A stretch of DNA of 17,485 bases from Roseiarcus sp052147395 (GCA_052147395.1 JBKQKS010000201.1:1-17485), one strand, 5' to 3'; shown: positions 7,802-14,920, counted from the first letter of the stretch. Notes: generated by a model not told the origin, from the sequence alone. A program made the numbers and translations.

Positions 7802-7963
7802 TCATTCGTTCCGCGCGGCGCGGGCGGCGATGAACGGAATGTCGCCGCGGCGGACGCCGATGTCCGTCAGTTCGCGGTCGGTCAGCGCCGACAGTTCACG
7901 CACCGCGTCGCGATAGCGGCGCCAGGCGGCGAGCTTCTCGGCAATGGTTTTGAACCGGGTCAC
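7802..7963 (-). CDS. DUF1127 (YjiS-like) small protein, GTG start
   Basis: A 53-residue Arg-rich protein that begins at GTG (7961-7963) and ends at TGA (7802-7804). It is made of MTRFKTIAEKLAAWRRYRDA, then VRELSALTDRELTDIGVRRG and DIPFIAARAARNE. The pattern of an amphipathic helix, RELSALTDRELTDIGV and a short tail is the DUF1127 signature, very common as tiny genes in alphaproteobacteria; some members bind RNA or respond to stress or phosphate. AAGGAG stands about 8 bases before the GTG and decides the start. It lies 106 bases upstream of trmFO and has a leader or intergenic space of over 400 bases on its 5' side. The specific role is unknown. Confidence 0.88.
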   Translation of the reverse strand: MTRFKTIAEKLAAWRRYRDAVRELSALTDRELTDIGVRRGDIPFIAARAARNE

Positions 7964-8387
7964 GGCTTTCTCCTTTCAGCTCGAGAGGAGGCTCCCACCC
8001 CTGAGGCTCGGGACCTCGCCCTTGTTGCTGCGGCGCAACATAGGGGTCGTAAGCCAGAATGAGAAGGCGCAGGCGCGTAGACCAGCCTTGCGCCCGACGC
8101 ATTACAAAACATCGAATTATTCACGATTTGGCAACATTCGGGCCGAGTTCGGCCGGCCCTCGAGCCGCGACGTCCCAACCCTTGGGCCCGCGTCCGCATC
8201 GCGCCTTGCAAAATTCTCTCGACGGCGGCTCGCCGCAACGGCCGCGGACCCAAGATTCATCCGTTTTGCTGATTTTCGCCCGCATCAGCTGCTTCTATAG
8301 CCACGGCTCGGCTTGATTTTGTCGCGTCGTAAGTCGAAATGCGGGCGTGGCGCCGAGCTTCGCGGGCGCGAGGATAGGAGCAGGAAC
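7964..8387. other. Divergent intergenic region with two dyads
   Basis: About 424 bases lie between the divergent DUF1127 gene and the DUF2267-mutA-mutB operon, and should hold promoters for both. Bases 8100-8150 are locally AT-rich. I see two dyads: TGTTGC-N6-GCAACA at 8023-8040, about 60 bases upstream of the DUF1127 start, and GCTGAT-N10-ATCAGC at 8268-8289, about 100 bases upstream of the DUF2267-type gene. No -35/-10 pair with good spacing and no coding sequence could be supported. Confidence 0.5.
8268..8289. promoter_or_regulatory. Palindrome upstream of the methylmalonyl-CoA mutase operon
   Basis: GCTGAT (8268-8273) and ATCAGC (8284-8289) are perfect complements separated by ten bases, so their centres are 16 bases apart, a spacing acceptable for a dimeric repressor. 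It lies 98 bases before the start of the operon's first gene. An operator role is inferred only. Confidence 0.35.
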
Positions 8388-8795
8388 ATGGAAAATCTGA
8401 TCGCGCGGGTCGCTGCCGTCGCAGGGACCACGCCTGAGACAGCGCGCCAGGCCGTCGCGCTCATGCTCGATTTCCTGCGGCGCGAAGGACCGGAGGACGC
8501 CATCGAAACGCTGATGAACAGCGCGCCGGCGTTCAGGACCATCGTCGCATCCTCCAGCAGCATCGGCGGCGAGGGCATGAGCCCTCTGGTCAAGAGCCTG
8601 ATGGGCACGGGCGCCGGGTCGATGGGCGGCGGCGGCCTGGCCGAGCTCGGCGCCAATCTAATGAGGCTCGGGCTTGGCATGGATCAAATCCATGCGCTGG
8701 GAAAGACGATATTCGAATATGCGCGCCAGGCCGCGGGCGACGATGTGATGGGGGAAATCTCAGCGGCTATTCCGGGTCTCTCCCAATTCGTCTGA
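8388..8795 (+). CDS. DUF2267-type helical protein, first gene of mutase operon
   Basis: A 135-residue protein without signal peptide or obvious membrane segment. An N-terminal helical part (MENLIARVAAVAGTTPETAR, then VALMLDFLRREGPEDAIETL) is followed by a Gly/Ser/Met-rich linker (about 60-90: GEGMSPLV, GTGAGSMGGGGL) and a C-terminal part ending GEISAAIPGLSQFV. This arrangement resembles small alphaproteobacterial proteins assigned to DUF2267; the assignment is from memory of the pattern and moderately sure. ATG 8388 has AGGAG (8376-8380) at good spacing; the frame is open a little upstream but not protein-like there. Only 23 bases separate it from mutA, so they are probably co-transcribed. 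A link to the mutase is inferred from position alone. Confidence 0.85.
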   Translation: MENLIARVAAVAGTTPETARQAVALMLDFLRREGPEDAIETLMNSAPAFRTIVASSSSIGGEGMSPLVKSLMGTGAGSMGGGGLAELGANLMRLGLGMDQIHALGKTIFEYARQAAGDDVMGEISAAIPGLSQFV

Positions 8796-8818
8796 CGTTA
8801 CTTTCGAGGAACTCGACC

Positions 8819-10654
8819 ATGAGCGCGGCCGCGAGCGTGTTTCCCGCCTATTCCGAAGACGACTGGCGTAAGGCCGCCGCCGCCGCGCTCAAGGGCGCCC
8901 CGGTCGACAAGCTCGTTTCCAAGACCAGTGACGGCATCGCGCTCGGGCCGATCCACGTCGCCGCGACCGGACCGCGCGCGTTGCGCGCCGCTTCCGGCGC
9001 CTGGAAGGCGCTGGCGCGGCTCGACCACCCCGACGCCGGGGCGGCCAACGAGACGGCGCTCGAAGACCTAGGCAACGGCGCCGACGGCCTGCAGATCGTG
9101 TTCGCCGGCGCGACAGGCGCCTATGGCTACGGCCTCGCACGCGCCGACTCGCCGACCCTGCTGCGTGCGCTGGAGGGGGTGCGTTTCGACGAGGGCGCGA
9201 CGTTCGAGCTCGACCTCGGGCCCGACCAGGCCGTGCAAGCGCGCACGTTCGCCAGCGTGATCGGACTCGCCGGCGTCGAGCCGGCCAAGGTCGATGCCGC
9301 CTTCGGCCTGGACCCGCTCGGCCTCCGGATTCGCTCCGGCCGCGCCTTGCAACCCTGGGCCGAGGAGGCCGAAGGGCTCGCAAAACTCGCCGCCGAACTC
9401 GGCGCCGCGGGATTCCGGGGCCCGTTCTTCGCCGCCGACGGCCGCGCGATCCATGCGGCGGGCGGAACGCCCGCTCAGGAGCTCGCTTTCGCTCTGGCCG
9501 CCGCCGTCGAATACCTTCGCGCCCTCGTGGACAACGGCCAGCCTGCCCAGGCGGCGCGGGCGGCGATAGAATTCCGGCTCGCGGCCGACGCCGACGAGTT
9601 TCTGACGCTGGCGAAATTCCGCGCGATCCGCCTGCTGTGGGCGAGCGTCGCGGAAACCGCGGGGCTGGAGCCGACGCCGGCGCGCGTCCATGCCGAGAGC
9701 GCGTGGCGCATGATGACCGTGAGAGCGCCGTTCATCAACGTGACGCGGGCGGCCATGGCGGCGTTCGCCGCGGGGCTCGGCGGCGCCGACAGCGTCGCGC
9801 TGCTGCCGCTGAGCCGCGCGATCGGCCTGCCGGATTCGTTCGCGCGCCGGCTCGCCCGCAACTCCCAGCTCGTCGAGCTTCGCGAGTCCCATCTCGGCTT
9901 TGTCGCCGACCCGGCCGCCGGCGCCGGCGTGTTCGAGGCCATGACCGACGCGCTCATCGCCAAGGCGTGGGAGAAGTTTCAGGCCTTCGAGCGCGAGGGC
10001 GGGCTCGCTCGGGCGTTATCGTCGGGCGCGTTTCAGAAGGAGATCGGCGAGGCGGCGGCGGCGTTGAAGCGCGACGCGGCGCGGTTGAAGACTCCGCTCA
10101 CGGGCGTTAGCGCCCATCCCGACATCGGCGAACAGCCGATCGAGACTGCGCCGTCGGCCCCGGTCACGGTCGAATTCGCCGGCGAATCCTTCGCCCCGCC
10201 GCTCGCGCCGATGCGCGTCGCCGAGGCCTTCGAGGCTTTGCGCGACGCCGCCGAAAGTCTTCCCCAGCGGCCGAAGATCTTCCTCGCCGCGATCGGAATG
10301 CCGGCGGCCAATTCGCGCCGCGTCGCGTTCTCGCGCGACTTCTACGAGGCCGGCGGCTTCGAGACCGTCGCCGACGCCGGCGCCTCCGACGGCGAGACTT
10401 CAGCCGAACGGTTCCGCGCCAGCGACGCCGCAATGGCGTGCCTGTGCGGTTCCGACGTAGACTACGCGACGCACGCCGAGGCGTTCGCCCGCGCCTTGAA
10501 GGCAGCGGGCGTCTCGTATCTGATGCTCGCCGGGCGGCCGGGAGACAAGGAGGCCGCATGGCGCGAAGCCGGCGTCGATGGCTTCATATTCCTCGGCCAA
10601 GACGCCATTTCCGTCCTGCAACCGCTGCTCGCTCGTGCGGGCGCAAAAGTCTGA
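8819..10654 (+). CDS. mutA: Methylmalonyl-CoA mutase small (beta) subunit
   Basis: This is the non-catalytic partner of the heterodimeric AdoCbl-dependent mutase that interconverts (R)-methylmalonyl-CoA and succinyl-CoA in the cytoplasm. The 611 residues match the family's 600-640. The N-terminal half is the degenerate TIM-barrel domain (YSEDDWRKAAAAALKGAPVD at the start; ESAWRMMTVRAPFINVTRAAMAAFAAGLGGAD in the middle, seen as ESAWRMMTVRAPFINVTR). The C-terminal domain (about 480-611) has the B12-fold, but where the large subunit has DGHDRG it reads GMPAANSRRVAFSRD, so the cobalt-ligand histidine is absent, as expected of small subunits. ATG 8819 has GAGGAA at 8805-8810. mutB follows after 37 bases. 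Confident. Confidence 0.95.
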   Translation: MSAAASVFPAYSEDDWRKAAAAALKGAPVDKLVSKTSDGIALGPIHVAATGPRALRAASGAWKALARLDHPDAGAANETALEDLGNGADGLQIVFAGATGAYGYGLARADSPTLLRALEGVRFDEGATFELDLGPDQAVQARTFASVIGLAGVEPAKVDAAFGLDPLGLRIRSGRALQPWAEEAEGLAKLAAELGAAGFRGPFFAADGRAIHAAGGTPAQELAFALAAAVEYLRALVDNGQPAQAARAAIEFRLAADADEFLTLAKFRAIRLLWASVAETAGLEPTPARVHAESAWRMMTVRAPFINVTRAAMAAFAAGLGGADSVALLPLSRAIGLPDSFARRLARNSQLVELRESHLGFVADPAAGAGVFEAMTDALIAKAWEKFQAFEREGGLARALSSGAFQKEIGEAAAALKRDAARLKTPLTGVSAHPDIGEQPIETAPSAPVTVEFAGESFAPPLAPMRVAEAFEALRDAAESLPQRPKIFLAAIGMPAANSRRVAFSRDFYEAGGFETVADAGASDGETSAERFRASDAAMACLCGSDVDYATHAEAFARALKAAGVSYLMLAGRPGDKEAAWREAGVDGFIFLGQDAISVLQPLLARAGAKV

Positions 10655-10691
10655 ACGCGCCGCTGGAAGACTTCACACGGGAGCCTAGGCC

Positions 10692-12845
10692 ATGAGCTCA
10701 CTGCCGAACTTCGCGTCCCTTCCCTATCGCGCGCCGCGTCCGGCCGCGATCCCCGAACCGCAGACCTGGATGACCCCAGAGGGGGTTGAGGTGAAGTCGT
10801 TCTACGCGCCCGAGGACATCGCAGGCCTCGCCCAGATCGGGACGTGGCCGGGCCTCCCGCCCTATCTGCGCGGCCCCTATTCGACGATGTACGTCAACCA
10901 GCCGTGGACGGTGCGCCAATACGCGGGCTTCTCGACCGCCGAGGAATCGAACGCGTTCTATCGCGCCAATCTCGCCGGCGGGCAGAAGGGCCTCTCGATC
11001 GCCTTCGATCTCGCGACCCATCGCGGCTACGATTCCGACCATCCGCGCGTCGTCGGCGACGTTGGCATGGCGGGCGTCGCGATCGACTCGATCTACGACA
11101 TGCGCACGCTGTTCGAGGGCATCCCGCTCGACACGATGACCGTGTCGATGACAATGAACGGCGCGGTGCTGCCGGTGTTGGCGCTCTATATCGTCGCCGG
11201 CGAGGAACAGGGCGTGCCGTTGGCGTCGATGGCGGGCACCATCCAGAACGACATTCTCAAAGAATTCATGGTGCGCAACACCTTCATATATCCGCCGGCG
11301 GCTTCGATGCGCATCGTCGCCGACATTTTCGCCTTCACGGCGAAGCACATGCCGAAGTTCAATTCGATCTCGATTTCCGGCTACCACATGCAGGAAGCTG
11401 GCGCGACGCAGGACCTCGAGCTCGCTTATACGCTGGCCGACGGCCTCGAATACGTCCGCGCCGGCGTTGCTGCGGGCATGACCGTCGACCAGTTCGCGCC
11501 GCGGCTGTCGTTCTTCTGGGCGATCGGCACGAACTTCTTCATGGAAGTGGCCAAAATGCGCGCCGCGCGCATGCTGTGGGCGAATATCGTCAAGAGCTTC
11601 AATCCGAAGTCGGACAAGTCTCTGCCCTTGCGCACTCACAGCCAGACCTCCGGCTGGTCGCTCACGGCTCAGGACCCGTTCAACAACATCGTGCGCACCC
11701 AGATCGAAGCGATGGCGGCGACGCAGGGCCACACGCAATCCCTGCACACCAATGCGCTCGACGAAGCGATGGCGCTGCCGACCCCGTTCTCGGCCCGCAT
11801 CGCCCGCAACACCCAATTGTTCCTCATCGAGGAGAGCGGCACGACCCGCGCGATCGACCCCTGGGGCGGCTCGTACTACGTCGAGCGCCTCACCGAGGAC
11901 CTCGCCCGCCGGGCGCAGACGCACATCGACGAGATCGAATCGCTCGGCGGCATGGCGCGGGCGATCGAGCAGGGCGTGCCAAAGATGCGCATCGAGGAGG
12001 CCGCCGCGCGCACCCAGGCGCGCATCGACTCCGGCGATCAGACCGTGATCGGCGTCAACGCCTTCCATCCGCAGGTCGAGCGCGAGATCAAGGTGCTCAA
12101 GGTCGTCGCCAGCGAGGTCCGCGAACTGCAGATCGAGAAGCTGAAGAAGCTGCGAGCCGAGCGCGACGAAGCGGCGGTGCAGAGGGCGCTGGAGGCGCTC
12201 ACCAACGGCGCGCGCGGCAACGCCAACCTCTTGCAATTGTCGGTCGAAGCGGCGCGCGCGATGGCCACCGTCGGCGAGATCTCGCTCGCGATGGAGAAGG
12301 TGTTCAGTCGCCATGTCCCGCAGACCAAGTCGATCCACGGCATCTATCTGGCGGCAGCGGGTCGCGCCGCCGACGCCAACGAGCGCGTGATCAGGATGAC
12401 GAAAGCGTTCGAGGAGAACGACGGCCGCCGGCCGCGCATCCTGGTCGCCAAGATGGGCCAGGACGGCCACGACCGCGGGCAGAAGATCATCGCTTCGGCT
12501 TTCGCCGACCTCGGCTTCGACGTCGAAATCGGGCCGCTGTTCGCCACGCCGGAAGAGGTCGCCGCGATCGCCAAGGAGAAGAAAGCGCACATTGTCGGCG
12601 TGTCCTCGCTCACGGCCGGACATCTGGCGCTCGCGCCGGCGCTGAAACGCGCGCTCGTGGAAATCGGCTTGGGCCAGGCGATGATCGCTCTCGGCGGCGT
12701 CATCCCCGAGCAGGATTTCCAGCCGCTGCGCGAGATGGGCGTCGACGAGATCTTCCCGCCGGGCACCGTCGTCACCGAAGCGGCGGCGCGGCTGCTCGAG
12801 CGTCTCAACGAGCGCCTCGGCTACATCCAGCGCCAGCCGGCCTGA
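10692..12845 (+). CDS. mutB: Methylmalonyl-CoA mutase large (alpha, catalytic) subunit
   Basis: The catalytic, adenosylcobalamin-binding subunit; it feeds carbon from propionyl-CoA into the citric acid cycle, or runs in reverse. Length is 717 residues. The substrate TIM barrel (about 30-560) contains PWTVRQYAGFST (Tyr77), LKEFMVRNTFIYPP (Arg195) and SISGYHMQEAGA (His232). The spacings 77-195-232 equal those of Tyr89-Arg207-His244 in the Propionibacterium enzyme. Retaining Tyr and Arg distinguishes it from isobutyryl-CoA mutase, which has Phe and Gln there. The B12-binding domain begins RPRILVAKMGQDGHDRG with cobalt ligand His593 in DGHDRG, followed by GVSSLTAGH and ALGGVIPEQD. ATG 10692 is preceded by GGGAG (10679-10683). 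It ends the DUF2267-mutA-mutB unit; neither meaB nor an epimerase gene is in the window. Very confident. Confidence 0.97.
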   Translation: MSSLPNFASLPYRAPRPAAIPEPQTWMTPEGVEVKSFYAPEDIAGLAQIGTWPGLPPYLRGPYSTMYVNQPWTVRQYAGFSTAEESNAFYRANLAGGQKGLSIAFDLATHRGYDSDHPRVVGDVGMAGVAIDSIYDMRTLFEGIPLDTMTVSMTMNGAVLPVLALYIVAGEEQGVPLASMAGTIQNDILKEFMVRNTFIYPPAASMRIVADIFAFTAKHMPKFNSISISGYHMQEAGATQDLELAYTLADGLEYVRAGVAAGMTVDQFAPRLSFFWAIGTNFFMEVAKMRAARMLWANIVKSFNPKSDKSLPLRTHSQTSGWSLTAQDPFNNIVRTQIEAMAATQGHTQSLHTNALDEAMALPTPFSARIARNTQLFLIEESGTTRAIDPWGGSYYVERLTEDLARRAQTHIDEIESLGGMARAIEQGVPKMRIEEAAARTQARIDSGDQTVIGVNAFHPQVEREIKVLKVVASEVRELQIEKLKKLRAERDEAAVQRALEALTNGARGNANLLQLSVEAARAMATVGEISLAMEKVFSRHVPQTKSIHGIYLAAAGRAADANERVIRMTKAFEENDGRRPRILVAKMGQDGHDRGQKIIASAFADLGFDVEIGPLFATPEEVAAIAKEKKAHIVGVSSLTAGHLALAPALKRALVEIGLGQAMIALGGVIPEQDFQPLREMGVDEIFPPGTVVTEAAARLLERLNERLGYIQRQPA

Positions 12846-12882
12846 GCACGATCGCTTTTCCGCCGCCCCCGTCGCCAACCGC

Positions 12883-12900
12883 GCGCCCCTTTGCGGGCGC
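12883..12900 (+). terminator. Candidate terminator stem-loop after mutB
   Basis: GCGCCC (12883-12888) pairs perfectly with GGGCGC (12895-12900) around a 6-base loop, 37 bases after the mutB stop. No T-run follows directly. A second stem, CGGCCC-ACGGA-GGGCCG, lies at 12996-13012. Terminator function is plausible from position only. Confidence 0.35.
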
Positions 12901-12934
12901 ACAGTTCGTCCGTGCAGAACAGCACGAGCGCCGC

Positions 12935-12990
12935 GCTAATTGTACGAAATTGCGAAGGTATTTTTTTGATACAAATTTTACGGGTTGTTT
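12935..12990 (+). promoter_or_regulatory. AT-rich promoter-like island with nested dyads
   Basis: This stretch is far richer in A and T than anything nearby. TTGTA (12940-12944) mirrors TACAA (12970-12974), and GTAT (12958-12961) mirrors ATAC (12969-12972) around a T-run of seven. It lies between mutB and the 68-residue gene, 136 to 190 bases before the latter's ATG, so it is probably the promoter or operator of the downstream gene. I could not fix a -35/-10 pair with standard spacing. Confidence 0.4.
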
Positions 12991-13125
12991 CCTTCCGGCC
13001 CACGGAGGGCCGTCGCCACGGCGCCCCGACGTCGCGTAAAGGTCTCGCCCTGAACCATTTTCGGCCCTGAACCCCGCGGCGCCGCCTTTGCCCCGGCATA
13101 TCCATCAGAAGCGGATGGAATCAGG

Positions 13126-13332
13126 ATGGTCAACGACAACATCGAATCGATCGTCGACAGGGCGATCGCCTACACCGAGGACATATTGAGCCGCGCGCCT
13201 CAACACTACCGGGTCGCGCGCCAAGGACTCGAAACCATGCGCGACAACCTGCGCCTCGGCGCCGAGGACCATCCGGCCCTCCGCCGTCTGGAAGATTATA
13301 TCGAGGAACTGGATCGCCGCTTCGCGAACTGA
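13126..13332 (+). CDS. Uncharacterised 68-residue helical protein
   Basis: Not recognised. The protein is short, charged and predicted to be almost all helix, without signal peptide, membrane segment or cysteine: MVNDNIESIVDRAIAYTEDI, then LSRAPQHYRVARQGLETMRD, ending DYIEELDRRFAN. Regularly spaced Leu/Ile/Ala suggest two amphipathic helices split near RAPQHY. ATG 13126 has only a weak purine-rich stretch upstream (GGATGG at 13112-13117). It has its own AT-rich upstream region and a stem-loop 17 bases after its stop, both favouring a real gene. Composition is ordinary for a protein and unlike the Arg/Pro/Ser-rich shadow frames around it. Function unknown; existence likely. Confidence 0.7.
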   Translation: MVNDNIESIVDRAIAYTEDILSRAPQHYRVARQGLETMRDNLRLGAEDHPALRRLEDYIEELDRRFAN

Positions 13333-13349
13333 CGCGCGGCGTGAACAGC

Positions 13350-13367
13350 GCAGCGGATGTACGCTGC
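13350..13367 (+). terminator. Candidate terminator stem-loop after the 68-residue gene
   Basis: GCAGCG (13350-13355) pairs perfectly with CGCTGC (13362-13367) across a 6-base loop, starting 17 bases after the stop codon. A flanking CGCGGC/GCCGCG pair (13335-13340, 13366-13371) offers an alternative larger fold. There is no T-run. Confidence 0.35.
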
Positions 13368-13616
13368 CGCGTCCTTCGCTGGCCGGACTTCGATGTCGAG
13401 AAGCCGCTGGCCGCCTCCCCTGCCAAGACATATTCGAGCCGCCCGCCCCGACGCCTTCGCGCGCTCGAGAGGCGCGGAAATCTCTCGGCAAGCTCGCTGC
13501 GAAGTGATAGTCGACAGGCTCCGCGCGACCGGCCTTTCGAGACTGCGCGCGGTGGGGAGAGCGGACTGCGCCACGATGTCGAGGCGCGCCTCACTCCCTT
13601 CACCAGGAGGCTGAGA

Positions 13617-14051
13617 ATGCTGAAGCACCTCAATCCGTTGCTCTCTCCCGCGCTGCTCCACGCCCTGCGTTCGATGGGCCATGGCGACGAGATCGCCATC
13701 GTCGACGCCAATTTCCCCGCCGAGTCGAGCGGGCCGAGGGTGATCCGCATGGAGGGGGTGAACGCGACGCGCGTGCTCGACGCCGTGCTCAGCGTGATGC
13801 CGCTCGACGACTTCGTTCCCGAGGCCTGCTTCCGCATGCAGGTGGTGGGCGACCCCGACCGCGAGGAGCCGATCTTCGACGAGTTCCGCAAGATCATCGC
13901 CGCGCGAGAGGGCGAGGCGTTCCAACTCGCCAGCCTCGAGCGTTTTGCCTTCTACGAGCGCGCCAGCGCCTGCTTCGCCATGGTCTCGACCGGCGAGCGG
14001 CGGCTCCACGGCAACATCATCCTCAAGAAGGGGGTCGTGCGGCCGGCGTGA
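13617..14051 (+). CDS. fucU: FucU/RbsD-family sugar mutarotase
   Basis: FucU-type proteins interconvert the alpha and beta anomers of L-fucose or related sugars in the cytoplasm and form ring-shaped oligomers. The 144 residues match E. coli FucU (about 140) in length and order: MLKHLNPLLSPALLHALRSM, GHGDEIAIVDANFPA with His22 and Asp30, GPRVIRMEGV, RFAFYERASACFAMVSTGER and a C-terminal HGNIILKKGVV. The tyrosine that normally stands before GN in this last motif is His131 here. ATG 13617 has a perfect AGGAGG at 13605-13610 with a 6-base spacer, so the longer open frame from 13341 is not used. No sugar kinase, isomerase or transporter gene is adjacent, so the physiological sugar is unclear. Confidence 0.92.
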   Translation: MLKHLNPLLSPALLHALRSMGHGDEIAIVDANFPAESSGPRVIRMEGVNATRVLDAVLSVMPLDDFVPEACFRMQVVGDPDREEPIFDEFRKIIAAREGEAFQLASLERFAFYERASACFAMVSTGERRLHGNIILKKGVVRPA

Positions 14052-14087
14052 CCGATCCCCGCGGCCGGGGCCCTCGGGGAACGATCA
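14049..14087. terminator. Hairpin between convergent genes, possible bidirectional terminator
   Basis: TGACCGATCCCCG (14049-14061, beginning with the fucU stop codon) pairs with CGGGGAACGATCA (14075-14087) at 11 of 13 positions around a 13-base loop that itself can fold. It fills most of the 46-base gap between fucU and the convergent DUF2233-type gene. No T-run is present on either strand, so efficiency is uncertain. Confidence 0.5.
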
Positions 14088-14097
14088 GCCGGCGACG

Positions 14098-14829
14098 TTA
14101 CGACGCCGGCACGGTGACGGCGACGATGGGACCGAGCGGCTCGAACTCGTCGTCACGTCCGAGTTCGGGCGCGTACAGCGACGAGACGGATCCGTCGAGA
14201 AACAGCGCATTGGCGCAGCCGAGTCCGTCCTTGAACATTCGTGCGAACGCGTGGAACGTCACCGGCCCCTCGGAAATCGCGAACAGTATGTCCGCGCCGT
14301 CGCGCACGCAGACGCCGTTGCGCAGCTTCGCCGACGCTCCAGTCGGCAGAATCTTCGGATGAATTTGGCCGTCGACCACCAGCATCGGCCCCGACTGCGT
14401 CGCAAACCGCGACGGCGGCGGATCGGCGAGATAGCGCGCGGTCTCGGTCACCCCCGCCGTCTTATCGCCGATCCAGAACACCCCGTTGGGCTTCAAGTGG
14501 AAGTTGGAGCCGCCCTCGCGGGTGTCGGCGCGGCGCAGCGTATTGCCGCCCTCGACATAGAGCCCGACCGGGGACTGGTCGCGCTCGAACATGCCGGCGT
14601 TCATGGCGAACGCGAGCGCGCGGCCCTTCGCCTTCAGGCTTGCGGCGAGCGCTGAAAAATTGCCGAACGGTCCCTTGTCGCCGTTGCGCCAGAACAGCTC
14701 GACATCATCGCGGCGCACATCGAACGCGCAGACGACATAATCCTGGTCCTCGAACGGGCGCTGCGCGCAGGCCGAGCGCGCGGCGCCGGCGAACCCGGCG
14801 AGCGCCGGCGCGAGCGCCAAAGCCAGCAA
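14098..14829 (-). CDS. Exported phosphodiester glycosidase-family (DUF2233) protein
   Basis: About 243 residues with an N-terminal hydrophobic stretch (LLALALAPALAGFAGAARSA) that looks like a Sec signal peptide, so the protein is probably periplasmic. It carries the NAGPA/DUF2233 family pattern: YVVCAFDVRRDDVELF, AFAMNAGMFERDQSPVGLYV (MNAGM at 76-80), LKPNGVFW, ATQSGPMLVVDGQIH, LRNGVCVRDG and FLDGSVSSLYAP (DGS at 212-214). Relatives hydrolyse sugar phosphodiesters, but the bacterial substrates are mostly unknown. The start is unsettled. In frame only a TTG (14827-14829) exists, without ribosome-binding site at the right distance, while an AGGAGG-like site lies further upstream near an ATG (14840-14842) that is out of frame by one base. 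It lies 91 bases after the FAD oxidoreductase gene on the same strand. Confidence 0.85.
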   Translation of the reverse strand: MLALALAPALAGFAGAARSACAQRPFEDQDYVVCAFDVRRDDVELFWRNGDKGPFGNFSALAASLKAKGRALAFAMNAGMFERDQSPVGLYVEGGNTLRRADTREGGSNFHLKPNGVFWIGDKTAGVTETARYLADPPPSRFATQSGPMLVVDGQIHPKILPTGASAKLRNGVCVRDGADILFAISEGPVTFHAFARMFKDGLGCANALFLDGSVSSLYAPELGRDDEFEPLGPIVAVTVPAS

Positions 14830-14920
14830 CCTTGCAACCCATCCGACCGTGACGGCCTCCTGCAGCGGCGAATCGCGCTTCAGTCTAACCGATCTCGGCT
14901 GGCTCGAAGATGAACGAGGC

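Noticed and set aside
6202..7833. Open frame of 543 codons on the plus strand opposite trmFO
   Set aside because: Antisense shadow of trmFO with low-complexity Arg/Ala/Glu composition.
10698..12902. Open frame of 734 codons on the minus strand opposite mutB
   Set aside because: It mirrors mutB almost exactly, has shadow-type composition and no recognisable domain.
10844..13039. Open frame of 731 codons on the plus strand overlapping mutB
   Set aside because: It is the alternative frame of mutB, Arg/Ala/Pro-rich and without motifs; mutB is unmistakable.
12821..13105. Small minus-strand open frame of 94 codons across the mutB-downstream region
   Set aside because: It overlaps the mutB end, is Arg-rich, has no ribosome-binding site that I can see and no family motif.
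13466..13487. CGAGAG-N10-CTCTCG dyad upstream of fucU
   Set aside because: Short and of common base composition; with no further evidence it is indistinguishable from chance pairing.
13341..13616. N-terminal extension of the FucU-type protein
   Set aside because: The extra 92 residues are Arg/Ser-rich and unlike the family; ATG 13617 has a perfect AGGAGG and gives the family length.
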